36,211 nt of DNA. It comes from Solirubrobacterales bacterium (GTDB lineage Bacteria > Actinomycetota > Thermoleophilia > Solirubrobacterales > Solirubrobacteraceae). The DNA lies in the NCBI GenBank assembly GCA_019240655.1, contig JAFAXX010000014.1, positions 1-36,211 on the forward strand, read 5' to 3'. Of this stretch, positions 6,932 to 14,409 are shown in pieces. How positions within the stretch are numbered: position 1 is the stretch's first letter; each line of letters begins with the position of its first letter. The notes under the pieces were generated by a model. It saw only the letters and a program-made list of their open reading frames with translations. It was not told the DNA's origin and made no database searches. The position numbers were made by a program, and so were the translations under genes.

Positions 6932-8209
6932 GTGCGGACGCGGGTAGCGATTGCCTGCCAGGGCGGTGGCAGCCATACGGCGTTCACGGCGGGAGTACTC
7001 GATCGGCTGTGCGGCAGTGTGCTGGATACGCACGAGGTTGTTGGTTTGAGCGGCACGTCGGGTGGGGCGGTGTGCGCGCTGTTGGCCTGGTACGCGCTTC
7101 GCGACGGCGATCCTGCGGCGGCGGGCCGCTTGCTCGATGAGTTCTGGGCTGACAACTCGGCGAGCTCACCATGGGAGCAGTTGCTTAATGCGTCGGCGAT
7201 GCTCGCGAGCGACCTACAGCAGTTCGTGGCCATGCCCGCGATCAGTCCCTACGACAATGTCCTGGCGGACTCAACTGCGGAGGGATTCAAGGCGATGCTG
7301 CGGCGACGCGTCGACTTCAACCGAGTCGAGCCCGGGCCGGAGGAGCCGGTGCTCGTCATCGGCGCCGTCAACGTGCTGTCGGGCGAGTTCCGCACGTTCG
7401 ACAGTCGCCGGGACAAAATCGCAGCCGAAACCGTGCTCGCGTCGGCCGCGATCCCGACCCTGTTTCGCGCCGTCTCGGTGGGCGACGGGACATTCTGGGA
7501 CGGGTTGTTCTCGCAGAACCCCCCGATCCGAGAGTTGGTCGATTTGAGGCCGGACGAGATCTGGGTCATCCAGATCAACCCGACACGCCGTGATGTTGAG
7601 CCGCGGACTGTGCTCGACATCGGCGATCGCCGAAATGAGCTGGCCGGCAACCTATCGCTGTATCAGGAGTTGCACTTCGTGGAGAAGATCGATGAGTGGC
7701 TCGAGTCGGGAGTCCTCGCCGAGGATACCGGCTACAAGAGCATCGTCGTCCGGATTGTCGAACTTTCCCCGTCGCGGGTTAGATGGTCGTTGAGTGCCCG
7801 CTCCAAACTGAACCGTGATCCGGCGTTCATCGGTGATCTGATCGCCCTCGGCCGAGCGCAGGCCGACGAGTTCTTGACCGCGCTGGCATTCGAGCGCGCT
7901 TGGAAAGAGCGGAACTCCGAGGCGCTGCTCAGCTTCTTCGCCGATGACGTCGAGCTGATGTCAACCGATCCGTTTCCAGTCGCAGGACCGATTCGAGGGG
8001 CGAGCCCTGTCAGTGCCTTCATCGACGAGCAGCTGTCGAGCGCCATCATTGATCTGACGAGGAAGCAGGTCGCTCGCGACCGCGTCGCTTGGACCGTGAA
8101 GACGTCCGCCACCGGCTCCGGCGCGCACACACGAGGTCGGGCGGAGGTCGCTCTGACAGCGGGCCGGATCACAAGTTTGAAACTCGGGCCGACACGCCTA
8201 GGGGATTGA
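6932..8209 (+). CDS. Patatin-like phospholipase fused to a SnoaL-like domain
   Basis: A 425-residue protein. The first 300 residues form a patatin-type serine hydrolase: the oxyanion-hole glycines QGGGSH at 10-14, the nucleophile Ser43 in GTSGG, and the dyad Asp190 in FWDGLF. These enzymes cleave acyl esters of lipids. From about residue 310 to the end the sequence (FERAWKERNSEALLSFFADD) looks like an NTF2/SnoaL-type alpha+beta barrel, an unusual C-terminal partner. No signal peptide is seen, so it is probably cytosolic. The start at GTG 6932 is chosen because GGAGGG at 6921-6926 is well placed; an in-frame GTG at 6902 lacks a site. It appears monocistronic. Confidence 0.82.
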   Translation: MRTRVAIACQGGGSHTAFTAGVLDRLCGSVLDTHEVVGLSGTSGGAVCALLAWYALRDGDPAAAGRLLDEFWADNSASSPWEQLLNASAMLASDLQQFVAMPAISPYDNVLADSTAEGFKAMLRRRVDFNRVEPGPEEPVLVIGAVNVLSGEFRTFDSRRDKIAAETVLASAAIPTLFRAVSVGDGTFWDGLFSQNPPIRELVDLRPDEIWVIQINPTRRDVEPRTVLDIGDRRNELAGNLSLYQELHFVEKIDEWLESGVLAEDTGYKSIVVRIVELSPSRVRWSLSARSKLNRDPAFIGDLIALGRAQADEFLTALAFERAWKERNSEALLSFFADDVELMSTDPFPVAGPIRGASPVSAFIDEQLSSAIIDLTRKQVARDRVAWTVKTSATGSGAHTRGRAEVALTAGRITSLKLGPTRLGD

Positions 8210-8250
8210 CACAGCCGGCGCGCGGGGAGGGCTGCCCGCATACCGATCGA

Positions 8251-8387
8251 TCACGTCCTCGGCACGTTCGACGCGATCGGAACCCGGCGGACCGCCCGAA
8301 TCACGACCTCGTCGCCAGCGGCGAGGGCAGCCTGATTGAGCACACGCACCGGTAGCGTGACTTGGTGCTTTCTGGAGACCGGCTCAT
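8251..8387 (-). pseudogene. Decayed AbrB/SpoVT-type antitoxin
   Basis: Minus-strand codons from 8379 down to the stop at 8251-8253 encode VSRKHQVTLPVRVLNQ followed by AALAAGDEVVIRAVRR, the typical beta-strand pattern of an AbrB/SpoVT DNA-binding antitoxin. This frame has no usable start: a TGA lies upstream at 8394-8392, and the nearest ATG (8387) is one base out of frame. A one-base indel between the ATG and the motif would explain this. No toxin (for example a PIN protein) is found next to it. The frame was found by reading the raw sequence and is short, so the family call is moderate. Confidence 0.5.
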
Positions 8388-8552
8388 CGCTTCATGATTC
8401 TGCCAAGACGTGAAGCAGCGTTCTCGCCCGCCCGGCGATCTCGTCAGCGCAGCATGTCGGGCGGTGAGCCGAGCGACCCGACGCGATGGCGACATCGCTC
8501 GCAGGCCGCGCAGGATCATGGCCGGAGCGGCTTCGGTGGGAGGCCCCGCTGA

Positions 8553-8756
8553 CCGATCGGCCGGATCACCCGCTGTTCAGCGGCGGGTGCCGAGCTAGGT
8601 CTGCCGTTTGCTCGGGACCAACTACCGATGATGTTCGCCCAGCAGGCGCTGATTGACACCGCCGCACACGCGATCCGCAAACGCACTTCCTCACATCGGG
8701 AGATTCCCTCGCCACCGCCTCTGGCGGAAACCCGGCAGGCTAATGACCGCCTGTAG
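8553..8756 (+). pseudogene. Orphan C-terminal protein fragment
   Basis: A 67-codon open frame between a TGA at 8550-8552 and a TAG at 8754-8756. It has natural-looking protein composition (GAELGLPFARDQLPMMFAQQ, then ALIDTAAHAIRKR) but no start codon before its middle. I do not recognise the family. It may be the tail of a gene truncated on its 5' side. The rest of 8388-8830 holds nothing else I can support. Confidence 0.25.
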
Positions 8757-8830
8757 TGCAGAGGCCGTAGTCGATCCACGCGGGAGCGGCAAGCCATACC
8801 AGTTCCCGTGCGCGCCGGGGAGAATCGTTC

Positions 8831-10005
8831 GTGAGTGCGAAGGCTGCGAGTCCTCGCTCGCTGACGTGCAGTGACGTTGTAGCGCGGCGGATGGCGCGTC
8901 ATGCGTTGAGCGAACCGGCGACGGACCTCGAGCCGGCGGAGATCGCCCGCGTGCTCTGCGGTGCGCACGCGCAGGTCCTCAGCGCCGCCGAGCTCTCTGT
9001 CGGCCGTCGGCTCGCCGGCGCGACCCGGGCCGACGTCCGGCGAGCGCTCTGGGCGGAGCGGTCCCTGATCAAGACGTTCGGTCCGCGGGGGACGATCCAT
9101 TTGCTGGCGACGGTTGACTTGCCGATGTGGACGGGTGTCCGCTCAGCATTGCGCTCGCGGTCCTCCGGGCATCCGGAGGGCGTCCGGTTCACTCCTGAGC
9201 AGACTGAGAAGATCATCGTCGCGATCGGCGAAGCGCTGGCGGACCGAGAGCTGACGATCGATGAGCTGACGGACGCAATTGCCGATCGGGTTGGCATGTG
9301 GGCCGTCGAGCGAACGATGGAGGCGTTCCAAGACAAGTGGCCACGATGGCGGCAGCTCACCAGCGCGGCAGCGCACCGCGGAGTGCTGTGCTTTGGACCC
9401 GACCGAGGCCACAAGGTGACCTACACCAACCCGCACCGGTGGCTGCCGGGCTTTAGCCCCGCGGGAACGCAGGCCTCGGTACGCGCGCTTCTGAGGCGCT
9501 ACCTGTACGCATATGGGCCAGCTACCCCGCAGCAGTTCGCTAGATGGCTGGGCGTTGCGCCGCGGTATGCCGTCGGCCTGTTCGACGAGCTAGGCGACGC
9601 GGTCGAGCGCGTCTTGCTGGACAGCGAACCGAGCTGGACTCTCGCAGGGGACGCGCGACCGATGAGCGCGCGACACCGCGGCGTCCGCCTACTCCCCTAC
9701 TTCGATGCCTACATCGTCGCCGGGCAGCCCCGGGAGTGGCTCTTTCCGGGGCCGGCCGCCGTCGTGCGCTGACCCCGGCGGGCCAGGCCGGAAACTACCC
9801 GGTACTGCTCCTTGACGGCATCGTCGGAGGAGTCTGGCACCAGCGGCGCTTGGGCCAGAGGCTCCATATCACCGTCGAGCCCTTGCGCCCGCTGACCAAC
9901 CGGCAACGACGCGAGCTCGACGACGAGCTCGAGCTGGTGGCCAAGGTCATGGAGGCCAGCGCGACGCTGACGGTGGCCACCGTCACAGTCGGCGCGCACG
10001 CCTGA
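8831..10005 (+). pseudogene. Winged-helix HTH_42 family protein, frameshifted
   Basis: The region encodes a winged-helix DNA-binding-domain protein of the HTH_42 (former DUF1006) type, a family that includes DNA glycosylase-like proteins. The first part, from GTG 8831, runs for 313 residues and stops at 9770-9772. The conserved C-terminal part (ALTPAGQAGNYPVLLLDG, VGGVWHQRR, EPLRPLT) continues in another frame from about 9766 to 10005. Moving from the first to the second frame needs a single-base deletion, or a two-base insertion, near 9760-9770 in a GC-rich stretch. The joined protein would be about 390 residues, normal for the family. It is either a recent inactivation or a sequence error. 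Confidence 0.75.
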
Positions 10006-10044
10006 AACCAACGGGGGCGCGAACGTCAGCCGGTCACGGGCTTC

Positions 10045-11076
10045 TTACGCCCGCGCGGCGGGGACGGTCTCGTCGGCCAGGTCGTCGCCGGGCGCGCCGT
10101 CGACCGCCACCGGCTGCTTCTGAGCCGCCCGGCCTGCCTTGGAGCGCGGCCGTGGGTTCACGATCCGCGGCAGCTCACGCTCCAGCTTGGCGCGGAGCGG
10201 CTCCACGCGAGGCGAGAGGCACAGCCGGTCGCCGAGGTCTTCGAGCTTCTCGTCGAGTGTGAATCCCGGGCCGGTGGTGCACAGCTCCATCCGGCCGCCC
10301 GGCGACATCGCGTAGCAGGAGTCGAAGAAGTAGTGGTCGAACACGCGCGTGTACGGGACCGGTCCGCTGTTGGCGTAGTCGCGGTGCGCCTGGAGCTCGT
10401 CGTGGCTGCCGGCGCCGTAGGCGATGTGGTGCCAGACGCCGACGTGCATGTCGCCGCTCGGGCGATCCGGCGGGGGGCTGAAGTACCACCGGCTCTCGCC
10501 CTCGGTCCCTTGGAGCACGAGCCGGTATCCGTCCCGCCGAAAGCCCAGGTGCTCGGCTGCCGGCAGCGCATCATCGAGCGTGGCGAATGAGCGAACTCCC
10601 TCGATCCCGAGGATCCGGTGCTCGGCCGGGATGTCGTCGGCGACCGCCACGAGCGGCCGGTTGGGCGAGTCGGAGACCATCAGCTCGACCTCGTGATGCT
10701 CGGGGTCGTGGAAGACCAGGCTGTCGGGCTGAGTGGGATCGAGCCGGAGCATCTCGGAGTGGGTCTGGTTGGTGATCAGCCGATCCATCCAGTACTCGAG
10801 CGAGTCATAGGAGGCCACCCGCAGAACGAGGCGCTGGATGTCGCCGCGGCCGGGCTGGCCGGGCGGCGCCTCGGTGAATTCGAGGAACGTCACCACGCTC
10901 CCGGGATTGCCCTCCTCGTCTCCGAAGTAAGTGTGGTAGCGGAACGTCGTCTCGAAATTCAGCGTGTTCTTGACAAAGCGCAGCCCCATCACGCGGCACC
11001 AGAAGTCGACGTTGGTGATGACGTCGGCGGTGATCCCGGTGAAGTGATGGGGTCCGCGAAGCGTTGGGCCGGACAT
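10045..11076 (-). CDS. VOC-family ring-cleaving dioxygenase-like protein
   Basis: A 343-residue protein with two vicinal-oxygen-chelate halves, like the glyoxalase/ring-cleaving dioxygenase proteins of the MhqO type that act on hydroquinones or catechols with Fe(II). The likely 2-His-1-Glu metal site is His10 or His11 (RGPHHFTG), His216 or His217 (VWHHIAY) and Glu264 (GGRMELCT). The last 40 residues are a basic/Ala-rich tail outside the domain. The ATG at 11076 is preceded by AGGAG. It is divergent from the flavin monooxygenase gene and paralogous to the VOC protein at 12898. Its leader has a 36-bp duplication and a candidate operator over its -10. The substrate cannot be told from sequence. 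Confidence 0.8.
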   Translation of the reverse strand: MSGPTLRGPHHFTGITADVITNVDFWCRVMGLRFVKNTLNFETTFRYHTYFGDEEGNPGSVVTFLEFTEAPPGQPGRGDIQRLVLRVASYDSLEYWMDRLITNQTHSEMLRLDPTQPDSLVFHDPEHHEVELMVSDSPNRPLVAVADDIPAEHRILGIEGVRSFATLDDALPAAEHLGFRRDGYRLVLQGTEGESRWYFSPPPDRPSGDMHVGVWHHIAYGAGSHDELQAHRDYANSGPVPYTRVFDHYFFDSCYAMSPGGRMELCTTGPGFTLDEKLEDLGDRLCLSPRVEPLRAKLERELPRIVNPRPRSKAGRAAQKQPVAVDGAPGDDLADETVPAARA

Positions 11077-11080
11077 CGTG

Positions 11081-11152
11081 TCTGTACTCCTCTCGTCGAC
11101 CGCGGCGGTTGGTCCGTCTGTGCTCCTGTTTGTCGACCGCGGCGGGTGGTCT
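11081..11152. repeat. Imperfect 36-bp tandem duplication in a gene leader
   Basis: Units 11081-11116 and 11117-11152 both read TCTGTRCTCCT, then TCGTCGACCGCGGCGG or a close variant, then TGGTC. The pair forms the 5' leader of the minus-strand VOC gene, and the proximal unit supplies its Shine-Dalgarno sequence. The duplicated Shine-Dalgarno-like AGGAG in the distal unit has no start codon at the right spacing. Confidence 0.75.
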
Positions 11153-11158
11153 CCGGAG

Positions 11159-11178
11159 ATTGTATGGCAAACGTACGA
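11159..11178 (-). promoter_or_regulatory. Candidate -10 and operator of the minus-strand VOC gene
   Basis: On the minus strand TACAAT occupies 11164 to 11159, a good -10 element, about 85 bases before ATG 11076. It overlaps the imperfect palindrome TGTATGGCAAACGTACGA (plus-strand 11161-11178). A related TGTATG-N4-CGTACGA element occurs at 13949-13965. No convincing -35 is seen. Confidence 0.35.
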
Positions 11179-11522
11179 TCGCCGGAGTTGCGAATTCGGT
11201 CAGCGCTCCGCCTGCACCGGCCACCAGCCCTCGCAGCGGCGCTCGAGCACGTCGGCGATAAGTGCCCGACGGCGCCCGTCCTCGAGGTAGCGCGGAAACA
11301 CCTCGCGATCTGGGAACCGGGCCTGAAGGAGCGCGTCGGCCGTCCGGGGGCGATTCCCCGCGCAGGCTGAGGCTCTCCTCGACGAGGGCCGAGCCGGTCG
11401 CATACGGCGGATCCGCGGAGAAGTCCCGCACCGCCGGCATCAGCCTGGCCGCGGTCGTCGTCGGAGACGGGGCGCTTCAGGCCAAAGAGAACGATGTGGG
11501 TGCCTCATGGCCGTACGTACCG

Positions 11523-11554
11523 TTGTATGACGGTCATCCAGGAATCCGTATGAT
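11523..11554 (+). promoter_or_regulatory. Shared 18-bp operator and -10 of the flavin monooxygenase gene
   Basis: TTGTATGACGGTCATCCA (11523-11540) is the inverted copy of an 18-bp element also present at 12863-12880 and 17440-17457; only two positions vary across the three. Its core ATGACGGTCAT is palindromic, as expected for a TetR- or GntR-type dimer. TATGAT at 11549-11554 is a plausible -10, eight bases before ATG 11563 with no Shine-Dalgarno sequence between, so the gene may be leaderless. The -35 would lie inside the operator. Confidence 0.7.
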
Positions 11555-11562
11555 CGGCCCCA

Positions 11563-12816
11563 ATGAGCGCCGTAGACGAGAGAGAGCGAATCGAGCGCGT
11601 CGGTGATGAGCTGGTCGAGCGCGCCCGCGCCCTGCGCTCGCAGCTGATCCGCGAGCAGGCGGAGACCGAGGAGCGGGCCTACTACTCGGAGTCGGTTCAC
11701 CGGGCGCTCCTCGACGCCGGCTTCTACCGCATGTACGTGCCCCAGCGCTACGGCGGCCTCGAGGTCGACGTGCCGACGTTCATGCGGGTGGGCGTCGAAC
11801 TCGCGCGCGGCGACATGGGCGCCGCGTGGGGTGCCTGCCTGTCGGCCAACCACGCCCTGCAGGTCGGCTCCTGGTTCCCCGAGCGCCTCCAGGATGAGGT
11901 GTTCGGAAACGGGGACTTCCGCGCCGCCTCGGTGGCCGCGCCCTCTCTCAAGGCGACGCCCGAGGGCGGGGGGTACCGGCTCGAGGGCACCGTCGCGTAC
12001 TGCTCCGGGATCCCGTACTCCACCTACTACATGGGACAGGCGATGCTGCCCGGCACAAATTCGCGCGGAATGCCGCGGGTGGCGCTGTTCGTGGCGCCGC
12101 GCTCGGCGTTCACCCAACTCGACGATTGGGGCGACACACTCGGGCTCAAGGGCACGGGGTCACACTCGATCCGCTTCGACGGCGCCCACGTCCCCGCCCA
12201 CTACGTTCTCGAAGACGTGAACATGATCGACGTCCCGGTGGAGAACGGCACGCCAGGCTTGACGCTGCACGGGAACCCGATGTACTGCGGGCGCGCGCTC
12301 GTGATCTTCACCCTGTCGCTGGCCTGCACCCTCGTCGGCGGCGCTTACAACGCGCTCGAGGAGTACGGCAACTGGGCGCTCGAGAAGCCGACACCGCTGC
12401 CGCCATTCGGGCCCCGGTACCGGGATCCCGATTTCCAACGCTGGTACGGCGCCGCGTTCGTGAAGATTCAGGCGGCCGAGGCGGCGATGATGCGTTGCGC
12501 CGGGCTCCACATGCAGGCGTGCCGTCTCAACGCCAGCGGCGAGCGGCCCTACACCTGGGCCGAGGACGCGCGGCTGGCGGCGATCGCCCGCGAGGTGATG
12601 ATCCAGACCTGGGAGGCCGTCGATCAGCACCTGCTGCGGACAATCGGCGCGAGCGCGATCAAGAACGGCGAGCGCTTCGAGCGCCTGTTCCGGGACTTGG
12701 CCACCGCGGCGGCGCACCGCAACACCCAGCTGCGCGAGGATTTCTTCCGCCAGCTCGGGGCGATCGAGCTCGGCGTCCCGTATCCCAGCCCGGCTGGCAC
12801 GTACCCGCCAGGGTAA
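11563..12816 (+). CDS. Acyl-CoA-dehydrogenase-fold flavin monooxygenase (HsaA-like)
   Basis: A 417-residue protein of the acyl-CoA dehydrogenase superfamily. The sequence type, with the N-terminal FYRMYVPQRYGGLEVD block, the middle domain containing EGTVAYCSGIPYS and a four-helix C-terminal domain, fits group D two-component flavin monooxygenases such as HsaA, which hydroxylate phenolic rings with reduced flavin from a partner reductase. A true acyl-CoA dehydrogenase remains possible, as the catalytic base is not obvious. No flavin reductase gene is found next to it. It begins the plus-strand catabolic cluster, is divergent from one ring-cleavage-type VOC protein and precedes a second one, which fits hydroxylation followed by ring opening. 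It carries the shared operator. Confidence 0.75.
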   Translation: MSAVDERERIERVGDELVERARALRSQLIREQAETEERAYYSESVHRALLDAGFYRMYVPQRYGGLEVDVPTFMRVGVELARGDMGAAWGACLSANHALQVGSWFPERLQDEVFGNGDFRAASVAAPSLKATPEGGGYRLEGTVAYCSGIPYSTYYMGQAMLPGTNSRGMPRVALFVAPRSAFTQLDDWGDTLGLKGTGSHSIRFDGAHVPAHYVLEDVNMIDVPVENGTPGLTLHGNPMYCGRALVIFTLSLACTLVGGAYNALEEYGNWALEKPTPLPPFGPRYRDPDFQRWYGAAFVKIQAAEAAMMRCAGLHMQACRLNASGERPYTWAEDARLAAIAREVMIQTWEAVDQHLLRTIGASAIKNGERFERLFRDLATAAAHRNTQLREDFFRQLGAIELGVPYPSPAGTYPPG

Positions 12817-12834
12817 CGCCGGTCGCCGCAGGGG

Positions 12835-12880
12835 TTGACCGTCCCGCTCAACTCTGGCAATCTGAATGACTGTCATACAA
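12835..12880 (+). promoter_or_regulatory. Promoter with shared 18-bp operator for the second VOC gene
   Basis: TTGACC (12835-12840) and CAATCT (12858-12863) are separated by 17 bp. The operator TGAATGACTGTCATACAA occupies 12863-12880, starting at the last base of the -10 and covering the predicted transcription start. A repressor bound there would block initiation. An AAGGAGG Shine-Dalgarno sequence follows at about 12887-12893. Confidence 0.75.
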
Positions 12881-12897
12881 TCCGCGAAGGAGGAACG

Positions 12898-13875
12898 GTG
12901 CCGAACACAGGAACCATCCGCGGCACGCATCACCTGACGTTCTGCGTCGGAGGGGCCCAGGAGGACTACGACTTCCATGTCCGGGCGCTCGGCCTGAAAA
13001 GCGTCAAGAAGACAGTGCTGTTCGATGGCGAGATTCCCATCTACCACCTCTACTACGGCAACGAGATGGGTGACATCTCGACGCTCTTGACCGCCTTCCC
13101 GTACCGGCAGGCGGGATGGATGGGCAAGCGCGGCACCAACCAGGCCAAGCAGCTGAACCTGTCGATCCCCGAGGGCTCGGTCTCCTATTGGGCCGACCGA
13201 CTGAAGTCGTTCGAGGTCCAGGCGCAGGAAATCGAGCTTTTCGGTACACAGCGGCTCGCCTTCGCCCACCCGTGCGGGATTCCCTACCACCTGGTCGCCG
13301 CGTCCGGTCGCGACGATCGCAAGCCCTACGACGGCGGTGGCGTCCCCGCGGAGCACGCGATCCGAGGCGCCTACGGCACCACCACGTCGGTGCGCGAGGT
13401 CGGTGAAATGGACTTCTTCGTCACCGAGGGGATGCGTGGCGAGCTGGTCTCATCCGAGGGGGCCCACCACCAGTACCGAATTGGGACGGAGGAGGGCTAC
13501 GGCCGGATGCTCGAGCTCGTCGAGGAGCCAGACCTGCCACAGGGCACCTGGCACTTCGGCGAGGGGACGATCCACCATCAGGCCTTCGACGTGGTCTCCG
13601 AGGACAATCAGCAGGACGTCAAGGACTGGATCGTCGGCCTGGGCTTCACCGACGTCTCGGAGCCCAAGGACCGCGGGTACTTCTTCTCGATGTACTGCCG
13701 GAGCCCTGGCGGGTTGCTGGTCGAACTGGCCTACTCGCACTCCCAGGGCTTCCTCATCGACGAGGGCGCCGACGAGCTCGGCACGCACATGTGCATCCCG
13801 CCCCACTGGGAGCATCGCCGCGGCGAGATCGCGCAGCTCGAGCCGATCGACACCGTGGAGACGGTGGTGGCCTAG
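12898..13875 (+). CDS. VOC-family extradiol dioxygenase-like protein
   Basis: A 325-residue two-domain vicinal-oxygen-chelate protein, paralogous to the one at 10045. The likely metal ligands are His11 or His12 (RGTHHLTF), His226 or His227 (TIHHQAF) and Glu276 (LLVELAY). The fold and residues match Fe(II)- or Mn(II)-dependent ring-cleaving dioxygenases; a glyoxalase-type isomerase is the other option. The start at GTG 12898 is fixed by the AAGGAGG site a few bases before it and by the promoter, which excludes an in-frame GTG at 12835. It is 120 bp from the following CMD gene, with a strong GC hairpin between them. It is expected to act after the upstream monooxygenase. Confidence 0.82.
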   Translation: MPNTGTIRGTHHLTFCVGGAQEDYDFHVRALGLKSVKKTVLFDGEIPIYHLYYGNEMGDISTLLTAFPYRQAGWMGKRGTNQAKQLNLSIPEGSVSYWADRLKSFEVQAQEIELFGTQRLAFAHPCGIPYHLVAASGRDDRKPYDGGGVPAEHAIRGAYGTTTSVREVGEMDFFVTEGMRGELVSSEGAHHQYRIGTEEGYGRMLELVEEPDLPQGTWHFGEGTIHHQAFDVVSEDNQQDVKDWIVGLGFTDVSEPKDRGYFFSMYCRSPGGLLVELAYSHSQGFLIDEGADELGTHMCIPPHWEHRRGEIAQLEPIDTVETVVA

Positions 13876-13888
13876 CCGCCTCGGCGTC

Positions 13889-13923
13889 TCGCCGCCGCCC
13901 TGCACATCGTGGGGCGGCGGCGA
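13889..13923. terminator. Strong GC hairpin between VOC and CMD genes
   Basis: TCGCCGCCGCCC (13889-13900) is the perfect reverse complement of GGGCGGCGGCGA (13912-13923), with an 11-base loop. It lies 14 bp after the VOC stop codon. There is no T-run, so it may be a GC-type terminator, an attenuator or an mRNA-stabilising hairpin. Confidence 0.55.
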
Positions 13924-13948
13924 ACCCCGCGGTGCGGCTGGACGCGTC

Positions 13949-13965
13949 TGTATGTCGTCGTACGA
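13949..13965. promoter_or_regulatory. Candidate operator-like element before the CMD gene
   Basis: TGTATGTCGTCGTACGA resembles the element over the -10 at 11161-11178 (TGTATG, 4-5 bases, CGTACGA). It lies 30 bp upstream of ATG 13996. It is a weak, by-eye match. Confidence 0.25.
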
Positions 13966-13995
13966 AGCCCCTCAGAGCCCGGAGATGCCCCCGAT

Positions 13996-14409
13996 ATGAA
14001 TGACAAGACGATGTTCGAGACCGGGATGCAGACGCGCCGTGAGGTCCTTGGGGCAGAGCACGTCGACCGGTCGCTGGCCCAGGCCAGCGACTTCTCACGA
14101 CCGCTGCAGGAGCTCGTCACCGAGTACTGCTGGGGCACCGTGTGGTCGCGCCCGGGGCTCGACCGCAGGACCCGCAGCCTGATCAACATCGCGATGCTCA
14201 CCGCCCTCGGACGCCGGCACGAATTGACGATCCACGTACGCGGGGCGCTGACCAACGGCGTCACACCCGAGGAGATCCAGGAGGCGCTCTTGCAGACGGC
14301 GATCTATTGCGGCGTGCCGGCGGCGATGGATGCGCAGCGGACCGCCGAGGCGGTCCTGATCGAGCAGGAGGCGATCGCCGGCGGCAACGGTCGCGGCGAC
14401 ACGGCATGA
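13996..14409 (+). CDS. Carboxymuconolactone decarboxylase family protein (PcaC-like)
   Basis: A 137-residue protein of the CMD family. The stretch ELTIHVRGALTNGVTPEEIQ with LLQTAIYCGVPAAMDA is the hallmark of gamma-carboxymuconolactone decarboxylase (PcaC), which converts carboxymuconolactone to an enol-lactone in the protocatechuate branch. The redox CxxC of AhpD-type members is absent, favouring decarboxylase or hydrolase chemistry. ATG 13996 is taken as the start; the in-frame extension upstream runs through the hairpin and is unlikely. It is the first gene of a five-gene run, each joined to the next by a 4-base stop-start overlap. Its exact substrate depends on the unidentified pathway. 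Confidence 0.83.
   Translation: MNDKTMFETGMQTRREVLGAEHVDRSLAQASDFSRPLQELVTEYCWGTVWSRPGLDRRTRSLINIAMLTALGRRHELTIHVRGALTNGVTPEEIQEALLQTAIYCGVPAAMDAQRTAEAVLIEQEAIAGGNGRGDTA

Noticed and set aside
12160-13356. Long minus-strand open frame across the monooxygenase/VOC boundary
   Set aside because: It covers two well-supported plus-strand genes and a promoter; no motif is seen.
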